Part shown: positions 1-9,709 of the stretch, in pieces
Position numbering within the stretch: the first letter of the stretch is position 1
Layout: every line of letters begins with the position of its first letter
Origin: Lacimicrobium alkaliphilum
GTDB lineage: Bacteria; Pseudomonadota; Gammaproteobacteria; Enterobacterales; Alteromonadaceae
Direction of reading: 5' to 3'
Assembly: GCF_002591895.1 (NCBI RefSeq)
Contig: NZ_NISX01000006.1
Location: forward strand, 124,001 to 188,000
DNA length: 64,000 nucleotides
Made by a program: the position numbers and the translations under genes
The notes under the pieces: model-generated
Told to the model about the DNA's origin: nothing
Databases searched by the model: none
The model's input: only the letters and a program-made list of their open reading frames with translations

Positions 1-109
1 CAAAGCGGTATTCTAATCCTGCATTCACTTTATCCAGTATCTTAAGGGTTGCATCGACAATGCTGGGGCCGATGCCATCGCCGCGGATGACAGTAATCGT
101 TTGCTTCAT
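1..109 (-). CDS. icd: NAD-type isocitrate dehydrogenase, N-terminal fragment
   Basis: The first 36 codons of a leftward gene that leaves the window at base 1. The visible protein begins MKQTITVIRGDGIGP and continues with a helix containing DATLKILDKV. The GDGIGP motif after the first beta strand is the signature of the isocitrate/isopropylmalate dehydrogenase family, and the N-terminus resembles the NAD-dependent isocitrate dehydrogenases of marine gammaproteobacteria, which decarboxylate isocitrate to 2-oxoglutarate in the TCA cycle. An AAGGAA Shine-Dalgarno lies just upstream of the ATG at 109. The gene follows cfa in the same direction with a 22-base gap, so the two may be cotranscribed. 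Isopropylmalate dehydrogenase is the main alternative because only the N-terminus is visible. Confidence 0.72.
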   Translation of the reverse strand, partial: MKQTITVIRGDGIGPSIVDATLKILDKVNAGLEYRF

Positions 110-131
110 TGAAGTTCCTTAGTGTTAAAAA

Positions 132-1292
132 TTAACAGATGCGGTGGTAGCCACCCTCGACGCCTTGCTTTGATAATACCCATTGCCACAGCTGAATGTC
201 CCGGGCCCGGAAGGCACCAGCACAGGAGAGCAGGTAGTAGCGCCACATGCGGTAGAATTTTTCGCCCAGCTGGTCGGCAAAAGCTGGCCAGGCCTGCTCA
301 AAGTTTTCATGCCAGGCCATCAGGGTCTTGTCGTAATCCGCACCGAAGTTGTGTAAATCTTCGATCACGAAAAGTTTGTCGGCAGCATCGCCAATCTGAC
401 CAATGGCGGGTAGCTCACCATTGGGGAAAATATATTTGTCTATCCAGGGGTCTGGGTAGCTGTCCCGCTGATTCTTGCCGATGGTATGCAGCAGGAACAG
501 GCCGTTGTCTTTCAGGCAGCGGTGTGCGACCTGCATGTAGTCGCGATAGTTTTTTCGCCCCACATGCTCAAACATGCCCACACTGACGATGCGGTCAAAT
601 TGCTCGCTGATCTGACGGTAGTCCTGTAATCTGAATTCCAGGTCAAGATGCGAATACCGCTTCTTCGCCCATTCAGTCTGTTCTTTGGAGATGGTTACGC
701 CAACACATTTAACCCCGTAGTGCTCAGCGGCATAACTCATAAAACTGCCCCAGCCACAACCGATGTCCAGTACCCGCATGCCGGGTTGCAACTGGAGTTT
801 CTGGCAGATGAGTTCGAGTTTTGCCTCCTGCGCCTGTTCCAGCGTCATGGCATTTTTCCAGTAGCCACAGGTATAGGTCATTCTCGAGTCGAGCATGGTC
901 TGATAAAAATCATTGCCGAGATCGTAATGATGTTCGCCCACCTGCCAGGCCTTTTTATAGGTCTGGCGGTTAAACAGTCTGGTTTTGAGGACGTGAGTCC
1001 AGAGTTTGGAGGGTTTGACTTTATCCGGCAGGCGATGGCGTAACATGCGGTAGAAGAATTGATCCAGATGTTCGGCATCCCACTCGCCCTCCATATAACT
1101 TTCACCCAGCGCCAGATTGCCATTGGCAAAGATGCGCTCGGGTAATTTAGGCGCTTTTAATTGCATGTCCCAGGGCCGCTTGCCGTTGACCTGTATATCG
1201 ACTTCACTCAGTAATGACTGAAAATACTGATGAATACGGGACTGATTAAGATAGGAATGTTTTTTGTCTTTTTTACTAATGGGTGATGCCAC
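132..1292 (-). CDS. cfa: Cyclopropane-fatty-acyl-phospholipid synthase
   Basis: A 386-residue cytoplasmic methyltransferase that adds a methylene group from S-adenosylmethionine across cis double bonds of membrane phospholipid acyl chains. Seen in the sequence: the CFA-family signature HHYDLGNDFY at residues 121-130, MTYTCGYW at 138-145, the SAM-binding glycine motif VLDIGCGWGSF at 174-184, and the SVGMFEHVG and HTIG motifs expected further on. Length matches the usual 380-420 residues. No membrane segment is present, as expected for an enzyme that docks on the bilayer surface. The 277-base gap upstream contains an AT-rich stretch and a short perfect hairpin at 1435-1449 (GCGATT, three-base loop, AATCGC) but no other gene. 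The icd start lies 22 bases downstream. Confidence 0.95.
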   Translation of the reverse strand: MASPISKKDKKHSYLNQSRIHQYFQSLLSEVDIQVNGKRPWDMQLKAPKLPERIFANGNLALGESYMEGEWDAEHLDQFFYRMLRHRLPDKVKPSKLWTHVLKTRLFNRQTYKKAWQVGEHHYDLGNDFYQTMLDSRMTYTCGYWKNAMTLEQAQEAKLELICQKLQLQPGMRVLDIGCGWGSFMSYAAEHYGVKCVGVTISKEQTEWAKKRYSHLDLEFRLQDYRQISEQFDRIVSVGMFEHVGRKNYRDYMQVAHRCLKDNGLFLLHTIGKNQRDSYPDPWIDKYIFPNGELPAIGQIGDAADKLFVIEDLHNFGADYDKTLMAWHENFEQAWPAFADQLGEKFYRMWRYYLLSCAGAFRARDIQLWQWVLSKQGVEGGYHRIC

Positions 1293-1569
1293 TGGAATAC
1301 CTCCACAACCTTGGGTTTAGCTTGGATGGCAGTTAATCATTGCCATCTATAGGGAAAACGTTAGGGTTGAGAGTCGATTTACACTGGCACGGGCCTCTGA
1401 ATACTTGAATTTATAAAAAATTTAATAGCTTTTAGCGATTAATAATCGCGGCTGGTAGTGGATTATATATAAATGCTTGCTGTATTGCGAGCCAATATCG
1501 GGCTATCGGAAAAATTTATGCCAATTTTAAAAGTCGATAACCAGGCTGTAACTTTCTCGCAACAATGGG

Positions 1570-2775
1570 TTAACACTCCCTGTTGCGTCCGTAGGCCAGA
1601 AAAACCCCCAACCCGGCGATAACAACAAATACCGTACACCCGGCAAACAGTTGGCTGCCCTTGATACCAGCATCGATCAGCAGGCCAAACAGCCATGGTG
1701 AACTGGCGGTGGAGAGGATCATCAGCGATGTGGCCAAAGCGCGGATAGCGCCGAGGTTGGTGGTGCCGTATATCTCTGCCCACAGAGCATTAAACACCGG
1801 CCCGGTAATGCCGATGGATAGCCCCAGTACTGCCATAAACGCCGGTGCCAGCCAGGGGCCGTAGCCTATGGTCAACAGCAGCATGGCCAATAACAACGGC
1901 AGGGAGATAAAAGGCACCAGTTTTCTGGCCCGGAATCGGTCTACCAGCACGCCGGACCAGATTGAACCCGCCCAGTGCAGAATGCCATAAATGATAAAGC
2001 TGCTGGCCAGCAATGCCGTAGTCCAGCCTTTTTGTTCCAGTACATAGTTTTGCTGAATAAAAATGGCCGTCACCAGAAAAGGCCCGGCCAGCATCGCCGG
2101 TAATACCAGCCAGAAGCGCAGATCTTTAAGCACATGGCGGCGACTGTATTGTGGCCCTCTGGCATTGGCTGCTGAGATTTCAGGCGGAGCCAGCGCGGCT
2201 TTATTCAGCAGCTTGCGGCTTAAGGGAATATAAATAAGCGGAATGCTTAATCCCAGCCACAGCCAGCTTTGCTGCCAGCCAAGCCAGGCAATGAGGGCCA
2301 CCACAATCAAAGGCAGTATGGCTTCACCCAGCGGCACACCGCAGGCCGATAAACTGATGGCTTTGCCCCTGTCTTTATCAAAACTGCGCGCCATGGTGGT
2401 CTGGCCAACATGAGGCATCAGCCCCTGGCCACACAGGCGCAGCAGGAAGAAACCCAGACCCAGCCACCAGGGCCCGCTGGTCAGCCACATGATGATACAG
2501 GCTGCCATCAGGCCAAGGGCCACCAGGGAGCTGAAATTTTTCAGCGGGTACTTATCCACTTTGCCGCCCAGCGCCATCAGCATCAGCCCGGAGCTGAGGG
2601 TGGCCAGCGCGTAAATCAGCCCATAATCCCCGGCGCTGATAGCCAGGCTTTGCTGGATGCTGGCACCATAGAAGCTGATAAAAAACGACTGTCCCAGATT
2701 GCCCCAGAAAATGGTAATAAAACCAAAGGTCAGCAAAGGCCAGTGTCGTTGTATAAAGCGCCAGTAGGCAGTCAT
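1570..2775 (-). CDS. MFS transporter, substrate unknown
   Basis: A 401-residue inner-membrane carrier with about 12 hydrophobic segments. The start at 2775 (MTAYWRFIQRHW) is chosen because AGGAG sits seven bases upstream; a longer open frame to 2835 has no ribosome site. The N-terminal half contains the loop GGKVDKYPLKN after the second helix, which is a degenerate form of the MFS motif A, and the fourth-helix region has GQGLMPHVGQTTMARSFD followed by KDRGKAIS, typical of the MFS central loop. The fold assignment is secure, but I see no signature of a substrate. It is single, between cfa and sulP, with no neighbouring enzyme that hints at a role. Confidence 0.85.
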   Translation of the reverse strand: MTAYWRFIQRHWPLLTFGFITIFWGNLGQSFFISFYGASIQQSLAISAGDYGLIYALATLSSGLMLMALGGKVDKYPLKNFSSLVALGLMAACIIMWLTSGPWWLGLGFFLLRLCGQGLMPHVGQTTMARSFDKDRGKAISLSACGVPLGEAILPLIVVALIAWLGWQQSWLWLGLSIPLIYIPLSRKLLNKAALAPPEISAANARGPQYSRRHVLKDLRFWLVLPAMLAGPFLVTAIFIQQNYVLEQKGWTTALLASSFIIYGILHWAGSIWSGVLVDRFRARKLVPFISLPLLLAMLLLTIGYGPWLAPAFMAVLGLSIGITGPVFNALWAEIYGTTNLGAIRALATSLMILSTASSPWLFGLLIDAGIKGSQLFAGCTVFVVIAGLGVFLAYGRNREC

Positions 2776-2993
2776 AGTGCTCCTGAATGGAAAAGTATTA
2801 AGACTGACAATGTCGTGGTGCAACAGAGTCAGCAAATACTGCTGTCAGCAATTTTATCCCGCAAAGCTTCTTTTTTTGGGCTTTCGTAGCTGACTATTAC
2901 TAAGCATGGATAATTTTACCTTATTGTCCCAAACTCGTTCTGTTAAATTTTTGTAAAATAAAGATTAATTTATTCTGGTACAGCCTTTGCTTG

Positions 2994-3022
2994 TTGAAAT
3001 ATCCGTCAGCCTTGCGTATGAT
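2994..3022 (+). promoter_or_regulatory. Sigma-70-type promoter for the sulP-usp pair
   Basis: TTGAAA at 2994-2999 and TATGAT at 3017-3022 are separated by 17 bases, close to the consensus for the housekeeping sigma factor. Transcription would start near 3029, giving a leader of about 190 bases before the sulP start codon. The rest of the roughly 440-base gap between the divergent MFS and sulP genes contains AT-rich sequence and no further gene that I can see. Confidence 0.6.
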
Positions 3023-3216
3023 GCCGCGCTTTAAAATAAAGACTACAGAACATCAACGTGCTGATTACGCCACCTTAGAACCTATACCCCCTACAATGTT
3101 ACTGCCCGCTGTCAGCGGCAGATGCACCAGCATTGTCTGATATTCAGGCTATGCTTTAGACGGTCAGAAAATGGTCAGCATGACCAAAAACTCGTTATTA
3201 AATATCAGGATTGACT

Positions 3217-4710
3217 ATGTTACTGCACTCAACCAAACAGGATTGGCTGGGCAACATCCGCGGTGATCTGCTTGCCGGCATCGTTGTTGCTCTGGCTTTG
3301 ATCCCCGAAGCTATTGCCTTTTCTATTATCGCTGGCGTGGATCCCAAGGTGGGATTGTACGCGTCATTTTCCATCGCTGTCATCATCGCAATTGTTGGTG
3401 GGCGCCCGGGGATGATATCCGGTGCTACAGGGGCCATGGCATTACTGATGGTGACCCTGGTCAAAGAGCACGGTCTGGAATATCTGTTGGCGGCTACGTT
3501 ACTGACCGGGTTGCTACAGATTATCGCCGGTTACTTAAAGCTCGGCAGTCTGATGTCATTTGTGTCCCGCTCTGTGGTCACCGGCTTTGTGAATGCCCTG
3601 GCCATTCTGATTTTTATGGCTCAGTTGCCTGAGCTGACTAATGTGACCTGGCATGTTTATGCCATGACCGCAGCCGGGCTGGGTATTATCTATCTGTTCC
3701 CTTATATACCTGTTATCGGCAAACTGTTGCCTTCACCGCTGATCTGCATTCTGGTGCTGACGGTGGTGGCTGTCATTCTGGGGCTGGATATCCGCACGGT
3801 TGGTGATATGGGCGAACTGCCCGATACGCTGCCGGTATTCTTATGGCCCGATGTACCGCTGAATTTTGAGACCCTGGCGATTATCTTCCCTTATGCTGCG
3901 GCACTGACCGTGGTCGGCCTGCTGGAATCGCTGATGACGGCCACCATAGTGGACGACCTTACCGATACCGACAGCGATAAGAATCGTGAGTGTAAAGGCC
4001 AGGGTATTGCCAATATCGGCACAGGGCTGATTGGTGGTATGGCCGGTTGTGCCATGATTGGTCAATCAATTATCAATGTGAAATCCGGCGGCCGCGGGCG
4101 TTTATCTTCGCTGGCTGCCGGCGTATTTTTGCTGTTAATGGTGGTGTTTTTGTCGGACTGGCTGAAGATTATTCCGATGGCGGCGCTGGTGGCGGTAATG
4201 ATCATGGTGTCTATCGGTACTTTTAGCTGGGACTCCATCCGTAACCTTAAATCCCACCCAATGTCCTATAACATAGGTATGCTGGCCACAGTAGCGGTTA
4301 CTGTGTATACCCATAACCTCGCCTACGGTGTATTTGTCGGGGTGTTATTTGCTGCGGTATTCTTTGCCAACAAGGTCAGCCACTTTATGTATGTGAGCTC
4401 CGAATTGGATGAAGAAACCAATACCCGCACTTACAAGGTGATGGGGCAGGTATTTTTCAATTCGGCGGACAAATTTGCCGAAAGCTTTGATTTTAAGGAA
4501 GTGGTTGATAAGGTAGTCATCGATTTGGACAGGGCTCATTTCTGGGACGTATCTGCGGTGGCCGCACTGGATAGGGCGGTAATCAAATTCCGTCGCGAAG
4601 GGGCTGAAGTAGAGCTTATCGGCAAGAATGAGGCGACTGAAACCATAGTGGATCGCTTTGGTGTGCATGATAAGCCAGAAGAATTAGAAAAAGTCCTGGG
4701 AGGACACTGA
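3217..4710 (+). CDS. SulP family anion transporter with STAS domain
   Basis: A 497-residue inner-membrane protein. Residues 1 to about 385 form the SulP transport domain with 12-14 helices; the N-terminal region has [20 protein letters not shown] and GLYASF, both typical of the family. Residues from about 400 form a cytoplasmic STAS domain ([20 protein letters not shown]). SulP proteins move sulfate, bicarbonate or related anions, often with sodium. ATG 3217 is preferred over the in-frame TTG 3211 because AGGA at 3207-3210 is six bases before it. The stop overlaps the start of the next gene by one base (TGATG), so translation is coupled to the universal stress protein. The substrate cannot be read from the sequence; bicarbonate or sulfate are both possible. 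Confidence 0.9.
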   Translation: MLLHSTKQDWLGNIRGDLLAGIVVALALIPEAIAFSIIAGVDPKVGLYASFSIAVIIAIVGGRPGMISGATGAMALLMVTLVKEHGLEYLLAATLLTGLLQIIAGYLKLGSLMSFVSRSVVTGFVNALAILIFMAQLPELTNVTWHVYAMTAAGLGIIYLFPYIPVIGKLLPSPLICILVLTVVAVILGLDIRTVGDMGELPDTLPVFLWPDVPLNFETLAIIFPYAAALTVVGLLESLMTATIVDDLTDTDSDKNRECKGQGIANIGTGLIGGMAGCAMIGQSIINVKSGGRGRLSSLAAGVFLLLMVVFLSDWLKIIPMAALVAVMIMVSIGTFSWDSIRNLKSHPMSYNIGMLATVAVTVYTHNLAYGVFVGVLFAAVFFANKVSHFMYVSSELDEETNTRTYKVMGQVFFNSADKFAESFDFKEVVDKVVIDLDRAHFWDVSAVAALDRAVIKFRREGAEVELIGKNEATETIVDRFGVHDKPEELEKVLGGH

Positions 4711-5573
4711 TGAGTCAATCTGATAAAAATCTGGTGCTGGCGGGTATTGATGGCTCCGCCATCAGCGCCGCGGTGGCCGACTACGCCGCCTGGATCGCCA
4801 ATACTGTGGGCGTGCCATTAAAACTGCTGCACAACCTTGAACACCGGGAGCCGCCGGCAGCCGCAGACCTGAGTGGCAATATCGGCCTTGGCAGTCGTGA
4901 ACATTTGCTTGAGGAACTCACGGAACTGGAAGCCAAGCGCAGTAAGATCTTGCTGGAGCAGGGCAAGCATATGCTCGAAGCCGCCAATGAGCGAGCCAAA
5001 GCGGCTGGTGTCGAAGAGGCAATTTTATGTCAGCGCAATGGCAGCCTGACCGAAACCCTGGTGGAGATGGAAGAGCATATTCGTGTGCTGGTACTGGGAG
5101 TGCGCGGTGAGGATCATCAATCCGATGATGGCCTGGGACACCATATTGAGAGTATTATCCGCGCACTGCACAAACCGATCTTAATCGTCAATCAGGATTT
5201 CGCTGAACCACAGCGTATTATGCTGGCTTATGATGGCAGTGAAGCAGCTGAAAAAGCGCTGGATTATCTGCTCACCAGCCCATTATATGAGGGCATGGAC
5301 TGTCATCTGGTGCATGTCACCAAAGACGATGCCAAGGCTGATGAATTACTTGAGAATGCCAGCGAACGCCTGCAAAAAGCAGGCCTGAACGTGGTGACCG
5401 CCAAGCTTCACGGTGATGCCGAGCAGCAATTACTGAGTTATCAGCAGGAGCAGGATATTCAGATGATTGTGATGGGGTCATTCGGCCATGGCCGTTTGCG
5501 GGAGATGCTACTGGGCAGCTTTACCCTGAAAATGCTGAATCGCGCCAGTATTCCGTTGCTGCTATTACGATAA
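4710..5573 (+). CDS. Tandem-domain universal stress protein
   Basis: A 287-residue soluble protein with two UspA folds. The first domain (about residues 1-150) starts NLVLAGIDGSAISAAVADYA and lacks a clean nucleotide-binding signature; the second (about 165-287) contains ILLAYDGS-like IMLAYDGSEAAEKALDYL and ends GSFGHGRLREMLLGSFTLKM, which is the G-x2-G-x9-G(S/T) ATP-binding motif of UspA proteins. Tandem UspE-type proteins are linked to stress survival and energy sensing. It is translationally coupled to the SulP transporter, and proximity suggests it modulates or senses the state of that transporter, but this is inference. A strong terminator follows. Confidence 0.9.
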   Translation: MSQSDKNLVLAGIDGSAISAAVADYAAWIANTVGVPLKLLHNLEHREPPAAADLSGNIGLGSREHLLEELTELEAKRSKILLEQGKHMLEAANERAKAAGVEEAILCQRNGSLTETLVEMEEHIRVLVLGVRGEDHQSDDGLGHHIESIIRALHKPILIVNQDFAEPQRIMLAYDGSEAAEKALDYLLTSPLYEGMDCHLVHVTKDDAKADELLENASERLQKAGLNVVTAKLHGDAEQQLLSYQQEQDIQMIVMGSFGHGRLREMLLGSFTLKMLNRASIPLLLLR

Positions 5574-5598
5574 CGCCGACGATGATGTATTAAACCAA

Positions 5599-5625
5599 AA
5601 TACCGGACTTGTTCCGGTATTTTTT
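5599..5625 (+). terminator. Rho-independent terminator of sulP-usp
   Basis: Nine-base arms AATACCGGA and TCCGGTATT around a five-base loop are followed by a run of five T, about 25 bases after the usp stop. Confidence 0.88.
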
Positions 5626-5650
5626 GCAGTGTATTCAGCCCGAAGCGGGA

Positions 5651-5678
5651 AAAACAAAGGCGGCTAATTGGCCGCCTT
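5651..5678 (-). terminator. Rho-independent terminator of the leftward TonB receptor
   Basis: Eight-base arms AAGGCGGC and GCCGCCTT around a six-base loop. Read on the minus strand the hairpin is followed by TTTGTTTTT, so it ends the receptor transcript and separates it from the convergent sulP-usp transcript. Confidence 0.82.
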
Positions 5679-5706
5679 GCTGTTTCTCAGATGAGTGTCA
5701 AAACAC

Positions 5707-7860
5707 TCAGAAGCTGTATTCAACCCCCACAGAAGCGGTCTGTGGTTTATTGGGGCGCGCACCATCGGGCGTGCGGGCAACAATACTTTGCTTGTCGAGC
5801 AGGTTTTCTACCTTAACGTACAGCGTAGTCTGGTTGTTCAGCTGATAGCGGCTGACAATATCCATTACAAACAACGACTCGGTTTTACCAAATGCATTAC
5901 TGGTGTTGTTGCAACCCAGTGCCACACAGGTTTCATCGATGTACTTAGCCACGACATAGTGATACCACTTGTCACCACTGTCCAGTGCAACTCTTAAACT
6001 GGCCATATTGGTGGGTACTGCAGCCAACTCGTCTCCGTCGAATACGCCAATTACGACATTGTCTTTAGTGATCTCGGCGTTACTGTAGGTGTAGCTGAAA
6101 TCAATTGGCATCGTATAGCTGCCCAGATCCAGGGTCTGACTCAGCTGTATTTCGAGGCCCGATACCACTGCATCGCCGGTTGAGAACGTGCCGCTTTCGG
6201 CACCATTACTGCATGGGGTTGCCAAAGAGCAGAGTTCAGACTTGTTGGAGAAGTCGCTGTAAAAGGCAATGGCTTCCAGAAACAGATTATTGCGGGAGAA
6301 GCGGATACCGGCTTCGTAGTTGACACTGGTTTCCGGCTCTTCTTCTTCTTTTGCACCGCCACCCAGTGGTGAGAAGCCTTTGTGAACGCCGGCCAAAACC
6401 TGCCATTCATTGTTCAGATCATAGGTGAAGGACGCACCAGGTAACCATTCACTGCTGTCGTTGCTGCGATAGCTGCCTAAATCGTTACGAGCCACATCAT
6501 CAAACTGGCGGCGTGCCGATTCAACGTCTTCATAACGCAGTGCCAGATTAACGGTTAATGCATTTGTTACCTGCCACTTATCGGTCATCCAGAATGCCAG
6601 GGCGTCTGCCTCTTCCAGGCGATTGTTGCTGCCTGAGGGATCGATAATGGACTGGAATACCAGACTGCCGTTAATCTGATCGTACACATCCTGCGGTTGA
6701 AATCTGTCCATGGTGTCCCGGTGGTCACGGGCGCCAATCTGAATGCTGTGATCGTTAAGATCGATGCCGAGGTTGGCTTCCAGGCCATAAGACTCATAGC
6801 TACGATTGTTGTTCTTATACTTGATACCGGCCAGATCTACCTCACCATCGAGAATCGCCTGCGCTTCAGTGTCGCCATTATTGGCACTTTCGATCAGGCC
6901 GCCGGCCACACCGGCTTTAAACCAGTTACGGGAAAATTCGTTGAAATAGCCCACCAGGTTAAGGGATACAGTATCATTAATATCCAGGTTGTAGTTAAGG
7001 CTGTACCCCTTATGGCTGTTATCCATCTGGTCGATATCAGACAGGCCATAACGGCGGTTGGCATCGCGTCTGAAATCCGCATCGGTCAGCCCGGCATAAG
7101 TCTCATTGGAGATCTCTTCAGAATACTGCATTTTGGCCAGCAGGCTTTGGTTGTCACCGGTCCATTTCAGCTTGACCACATAATCTTCGATATCAAAGCC
7201 GGTATCACGGTTACTGCGATCAATATCTTTAAACCCCGCGCTACTGCGCTGCACGGTCTCAAACAAGTAGCCGAAATTACCCTCAGTACCACCAATATAA
7301 GCGTGGATGTCACGACTGCTGTTTTCGCCAAACTGAGTCACTACCTGACCGCTTTGCTGATCAGGTATGGCAGTGGTCACCATATTCACCACACCGCCTG
7401 TAGTCTGCGGTCCGAAGCGCAGCAGGGGCGCACCTTTAAGTACTTCAACAGAAGACATACGTAAGGTAGTCGGGAAATAATAAGCTGCCGGGTTGGAGTA
7501 GGGCGCCGGAGAGACCATCACCCCGTCTTCGAGCAAGGCAATTTTACTTGAGCGGCCAGAATTGGCGGCGCGAATACCGATATTGGGCCGTAGTCCCTGT
7601 CCATCTTCTTCCTGTATATATACGCCGGGTACGGTTTTTAGTACCTGATGAATATCTGTTACAACTTCTACCTGCATTTGCTGCTCATCAATGACCGCGC
7701 TTGAACCTGCCAGGCCACGGGCATCAGATTTACTACCGATTATTTTAATCGTTTCCACGCCAGCCAGAGTAACGCCGGACGGCGTTAAGGTGTCCTCGGC
7801 CAATGGAGCTGTGCTAAGCAGTACAGAAGTAATGGCGGTCGCCAGTACAGTAGGTTTCAT
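5707..7860 (-). CDS. TonB-dependent receptor, FecA-like iron siderophore type
   Basis: A 717-residue outer-membrane receptor. A cleavable signal peptide (MKPTVLATAITSVLLSTAPLA) is followed by a TonB-box-like ETIKIIG, a plug domain of roughly residues 50-170 (VLKTVPGVYIQEEDG, GIRAANSGRSSKIALLEDGV, VEVLKGAPLLRFGPQTTGG) and a 22-strand barrel ending in VEYSF, with the terminal phenylalanine needed for barrel assembly. The plug motifs resemble the FecA/ferric-citrate group rather than vitamin B12 receptors. No N-terminal FecR-type signalling domain is present. A Fur-like box lies 55 bases upstream, supporting iron repression. It stands alone; the FecR/FecI regulators and the permease are not in the window. 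The exact ligand is unknown. Confidence 0.9.
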   Translation of the reverse strand: MKPTVLATAITSVLLSTAPLAEDTLTPSGVTLAGVETIKIIGSKSDARGLAGSSAVIDEQQMQVEVVTDIHQVLKTVPGVYIQEEDGQGLRPNIGIRAANSGRSSKIALLEDGVMVSPAPYSNPAAYYFPTTLRMSSVEVLKGAPLLRFGPQTTGGVVNMVTTAIPDQQSGQVVTQFGENSSRDIHAYIGGTEGNFGYLFETVQRSSAGFKDIDRSNRDTGFDIEDYVVKLKWTGDNQSLLAKMQYSEEISNETYAGLTDADFRRDANRRYGLSDIDQMDNSHKGYSLNYNLDINDTVSLNLVGYFNEFSRNWFKAGVAGGLIESANNGDTEAQAILDGEVDLAGIKYKNNNRSYESYGLEANLGIDLNDHSIQIGARDHRDTMDRFQPQDVYDQINGSLVFQSIIDPSGSNNRLEEADALAFWMTDKWQVTNALTVNLALRYEDVESARRQFDDVARNDLGSYRSNDSSEWLPGASFTYDLNNEWQVLAGVHKGFSPLGGGAKEEEEPETSVNYEAGIRFSRNNLFLEAIAFYSDFSNKSELCSLATPCSNGAESGTFSTGDAVVSGLEIQLSQTLDLGSYTMPIDFSYTYSNAEITKDNVVIGVFDGDELAAVPTNMASLRVALDSGDKWYHYVVAKYIDETCVALGCNNTSNAFGKTESLFVMDIVSRYQLNNQTTLYVKVENLLDKQSIVARTPDGARPNKPQTASVGVEYSF

Positions 7861-7913
7861 CAGAAATCGTCCTTCATCGAGAGTGTGTTTGAATCTGGAA
7901 CGAATCTTAATTC

Positions 7914-7932
7914 AAATGAGAACTACTATCAA
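7914..7932 (-). promoter_or_regulatory. Fur-box-like operator before the FecA-like receptor
   Basis: The core AATGAGAACTACTATCA at 7915-7931 matches 13 of 17 positions of the Fur consensus AATGATAATCATTATCA by my hand alignment, and lies in the AT-rich leader of the receptor, 55 bases before its start. Position and gene type agree with iron repression. It could also affect the divergent chemoreceptor, which starts at 8084. Confidence 0.6.
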
Positions 7933-8083
7933 TTCTAATCAGTGAATTCAGGGGGAGATTATTGATCGTGCTCAAAACAGTCGTAAATAGTGTGATCTAT
8001 ATAAATACAAAAAATGTAGTAATAAACCAGAGCTATATTATGCTTAATCGTGATTGCTGTTTCCTGTGACAAGAGAAAAAATC

Positions 8084-9709
8084 ATGCTAAATCTGGTAAC
8101 TGTGCGCGTAAGGCTGGCGGTTCTGGCCGCCCTTCCTATTGTATTTCTGATTATTGCGGCTTTGATTGCATTATCAGTTCTGAATAATCTTAATCAGGGT
8201 ATTGGCAGTCTGTATAACGACCGCGTCGTGCCTTTAAAACAAATTAAAGTGGTTTCGGATAACTACGCCGTTGAAATTGTCGATATTCTGCACAAATTTC
8301 GCGCCGGTGTACTTACCCGTTCTGAATTACAGCGGCGCATGCAGGCTGCCGAGCAGACCGCAGATAAGGAGTGGCAGGCTTATCTGGGCACCAAATTAAC
8401 CGCTGAAGAGCAAAGGCTGGTTAATGAAGCCGAACGTAATCTGAAACCGGTTAAAGCTCAGATTCAGAATTATCGTCAGATGCTCAACAGCGGCAGTCTG
8501 ATGAGTCAGGAACACCAACAGTTTGTTCAGCAGCTGTACCAGGTATTTGATCCCTTAAGTACCAGTTATCAGAAGCTGATCGAACTGCAGCAATCTGAAG
8601 CGGCCAAATTCCGGCAACAGTCGCAGCAGGATTATGAGTCAACCAGAACCCTGTTTATTGTTATGATCGTGATCGTACTAGTGCTAATGACAGCGGTAGC
8701 TGTGTGGATCTATCGTTCTATTCAGGGGCCCCTCGGTAGCCTGAGGGATACCATAACCGACATAGGTGAAACGGCCAATCTGACAAAGCGGGCCGAGGTA
8801 ACGGGGAATGATGAAATTGCCGAAACCGCAGAGGGCTTCAACAAGATGCTCGGACGCATTCATAGCCTGGTAACAGATGTGACCCAGGCGTCGTCGACCT
8901 TAGCCTCAGCCGCGGAGGAAATGCACAATATCAGCAGTCAGGTTGCCACAACGGCCACCGAGCAGGAGCATCAGACCACGCAGATTGCTACCGCTGTTAC
9001 CGAAATGAGTGCAGCGATTCAGGAAGTGGCTCAGAATGCACTGACCACTTCGCAAAAGGCCAACAGTGCCGATGAGCAGGCGCAGGTGGGGCAAAATAAA
9101 GTTAAGCAAAATATCCAGTCAATCAATGCGTTGTCTGAAGTGGTTAACAACAGCAGCGGAGTGATTCAGCAACTGCATAGCCAGGCCAATGAAATAAACC
9201 AGGTGGTGCAAATGATTCAGAATGTTGCTGAGCAGACTAACCTGTTAGCCCTTAACGCGGCCATTGAGGCCGCCAGAGCCGGTGATTCCGGACGGGGGTT
9301 TGCCGTCGTGGCCGATGAAGTCCGTCAGCTGGCTCATAATACACAAAAAGCTACCGAGTCCATTAGTGGCATGATTGGTAAGCTTCAGGTCGCGGCCAAA
9401 GAGGCGGTCGAGAGTATGGGGCTAGCGCAGCAAAGGGCCGAGGATAGTGTTGGCCACGCTTCTGAGTCTTCGACTGTGCTGGAGGACATTATGCGTGCGA
9501 TCTCAGAAATCTCTGACATGAATGTGCAGGTGTCTACCGCTACTGAAGAACAAACCACCGTAGCCGATGAAATCAGTGCCAATATTAATGAATTCAGCAG
9601 TAGTATCAGTATGGTGACGGAGAGTTCTCAGCAAAATGCCCAGGCCAGCAGCGAGCTGGCTGAGCTGGCGGAAAAATTACAGCGTCAGGTCTCTGCTTTC
9701 AGGGTCTGA
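8084..9709 (+). CDS. Methyl-accepting chemotaxis protein
   Basis: A 541-residue transmembrane chemoreceptor. Residues about 10-32 form the first membrane helix, 33-188 a periplasmic four-helix-bundle type sensor rich in glutamine and charged residues, about 190-210 the second helix, then a HAMP domain ([19 protein letters not shown]) and the cytoplasmic signalling domain. The highly conserved hairpin tip [20 protein letters not shown] is present, as are alanine/glutamate-rich methylation helices. No C-terminal CheR-binding pentapeptide is visible. ATG 8084 is preferred over TTG 8054 because the preceding AAGAGA fits a ribosome site and the protein then begins directly with the signal-anchor. 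The ligand is unknown. The 3' end overlaps the convergent acetyltransferase by 11 bases. Confidence 0.93.
   Translation: MLNLVTVRVRLAVLAALPIVFLIIAALIALSVLNNLNQGIGSLYNDRVVPLKQIKVVSDNYAVEIVDILHKFRAGVLTRSELQRRMQAAEQTADKEWQAYLGTKLTAEEQRLVNEAERNLKPVKAQIQNYRQMLNSGSLMSQEHQQFVQQLYQVFDPLSTSYQKLIELQQSEAAKFRQQSQQDYESTRTLFIVMIVIVLVLMTAVAVWIYRSIQGPLGSLRDTITDIGETANLTKRAEVTGNDEIAETAEGFNKMLGRIHSLVTDVTQASSTLASAAEEMHNISSQVATTATEQEHQTTQIATAVTEMSAAIQEVAQNALTTSQKANSADEQAQVGQNKVKQNIQSINALSEVVNNSSGVIQQLHSQANEINQVVQMIQNVAEQTNLLALNAAIEAARAGDSGRGFAVVADEVRQLAHNTQKATESISGMIGKLQVAAKEAVESMGLAQQRAEDSVGHASESSTVLEDIMRAISEISDMNVQVSTATEEQTTVADEISANINEFSSSISMVTESSQQNAQASSELAELAEKLQRQVSAFRV

Noticed and set aside
1435-1449. Perfect small palindrome before cfa as a terminator of the MFS gene
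   Set aside because: The MFS gene ends at 1570 on the minus strand and the hairpin is 120 bases on without a T tract; it may be an operator but nothing supports a specific role.
6697-7464. 255-codon plus-strand frame opposite the FecA-like receptor
   Set aside because: A shadow of the receptor gene; no ribosome site or recognisable domain, and the minus-strand product is complete.
5707-7860. Vitamin B12 or thiamine receptor for the first TonB-dependent receptor
   Set aside because: No riboswitch upstream; a Fur-like box and FecA-like plug motifs point to an iron chelate.
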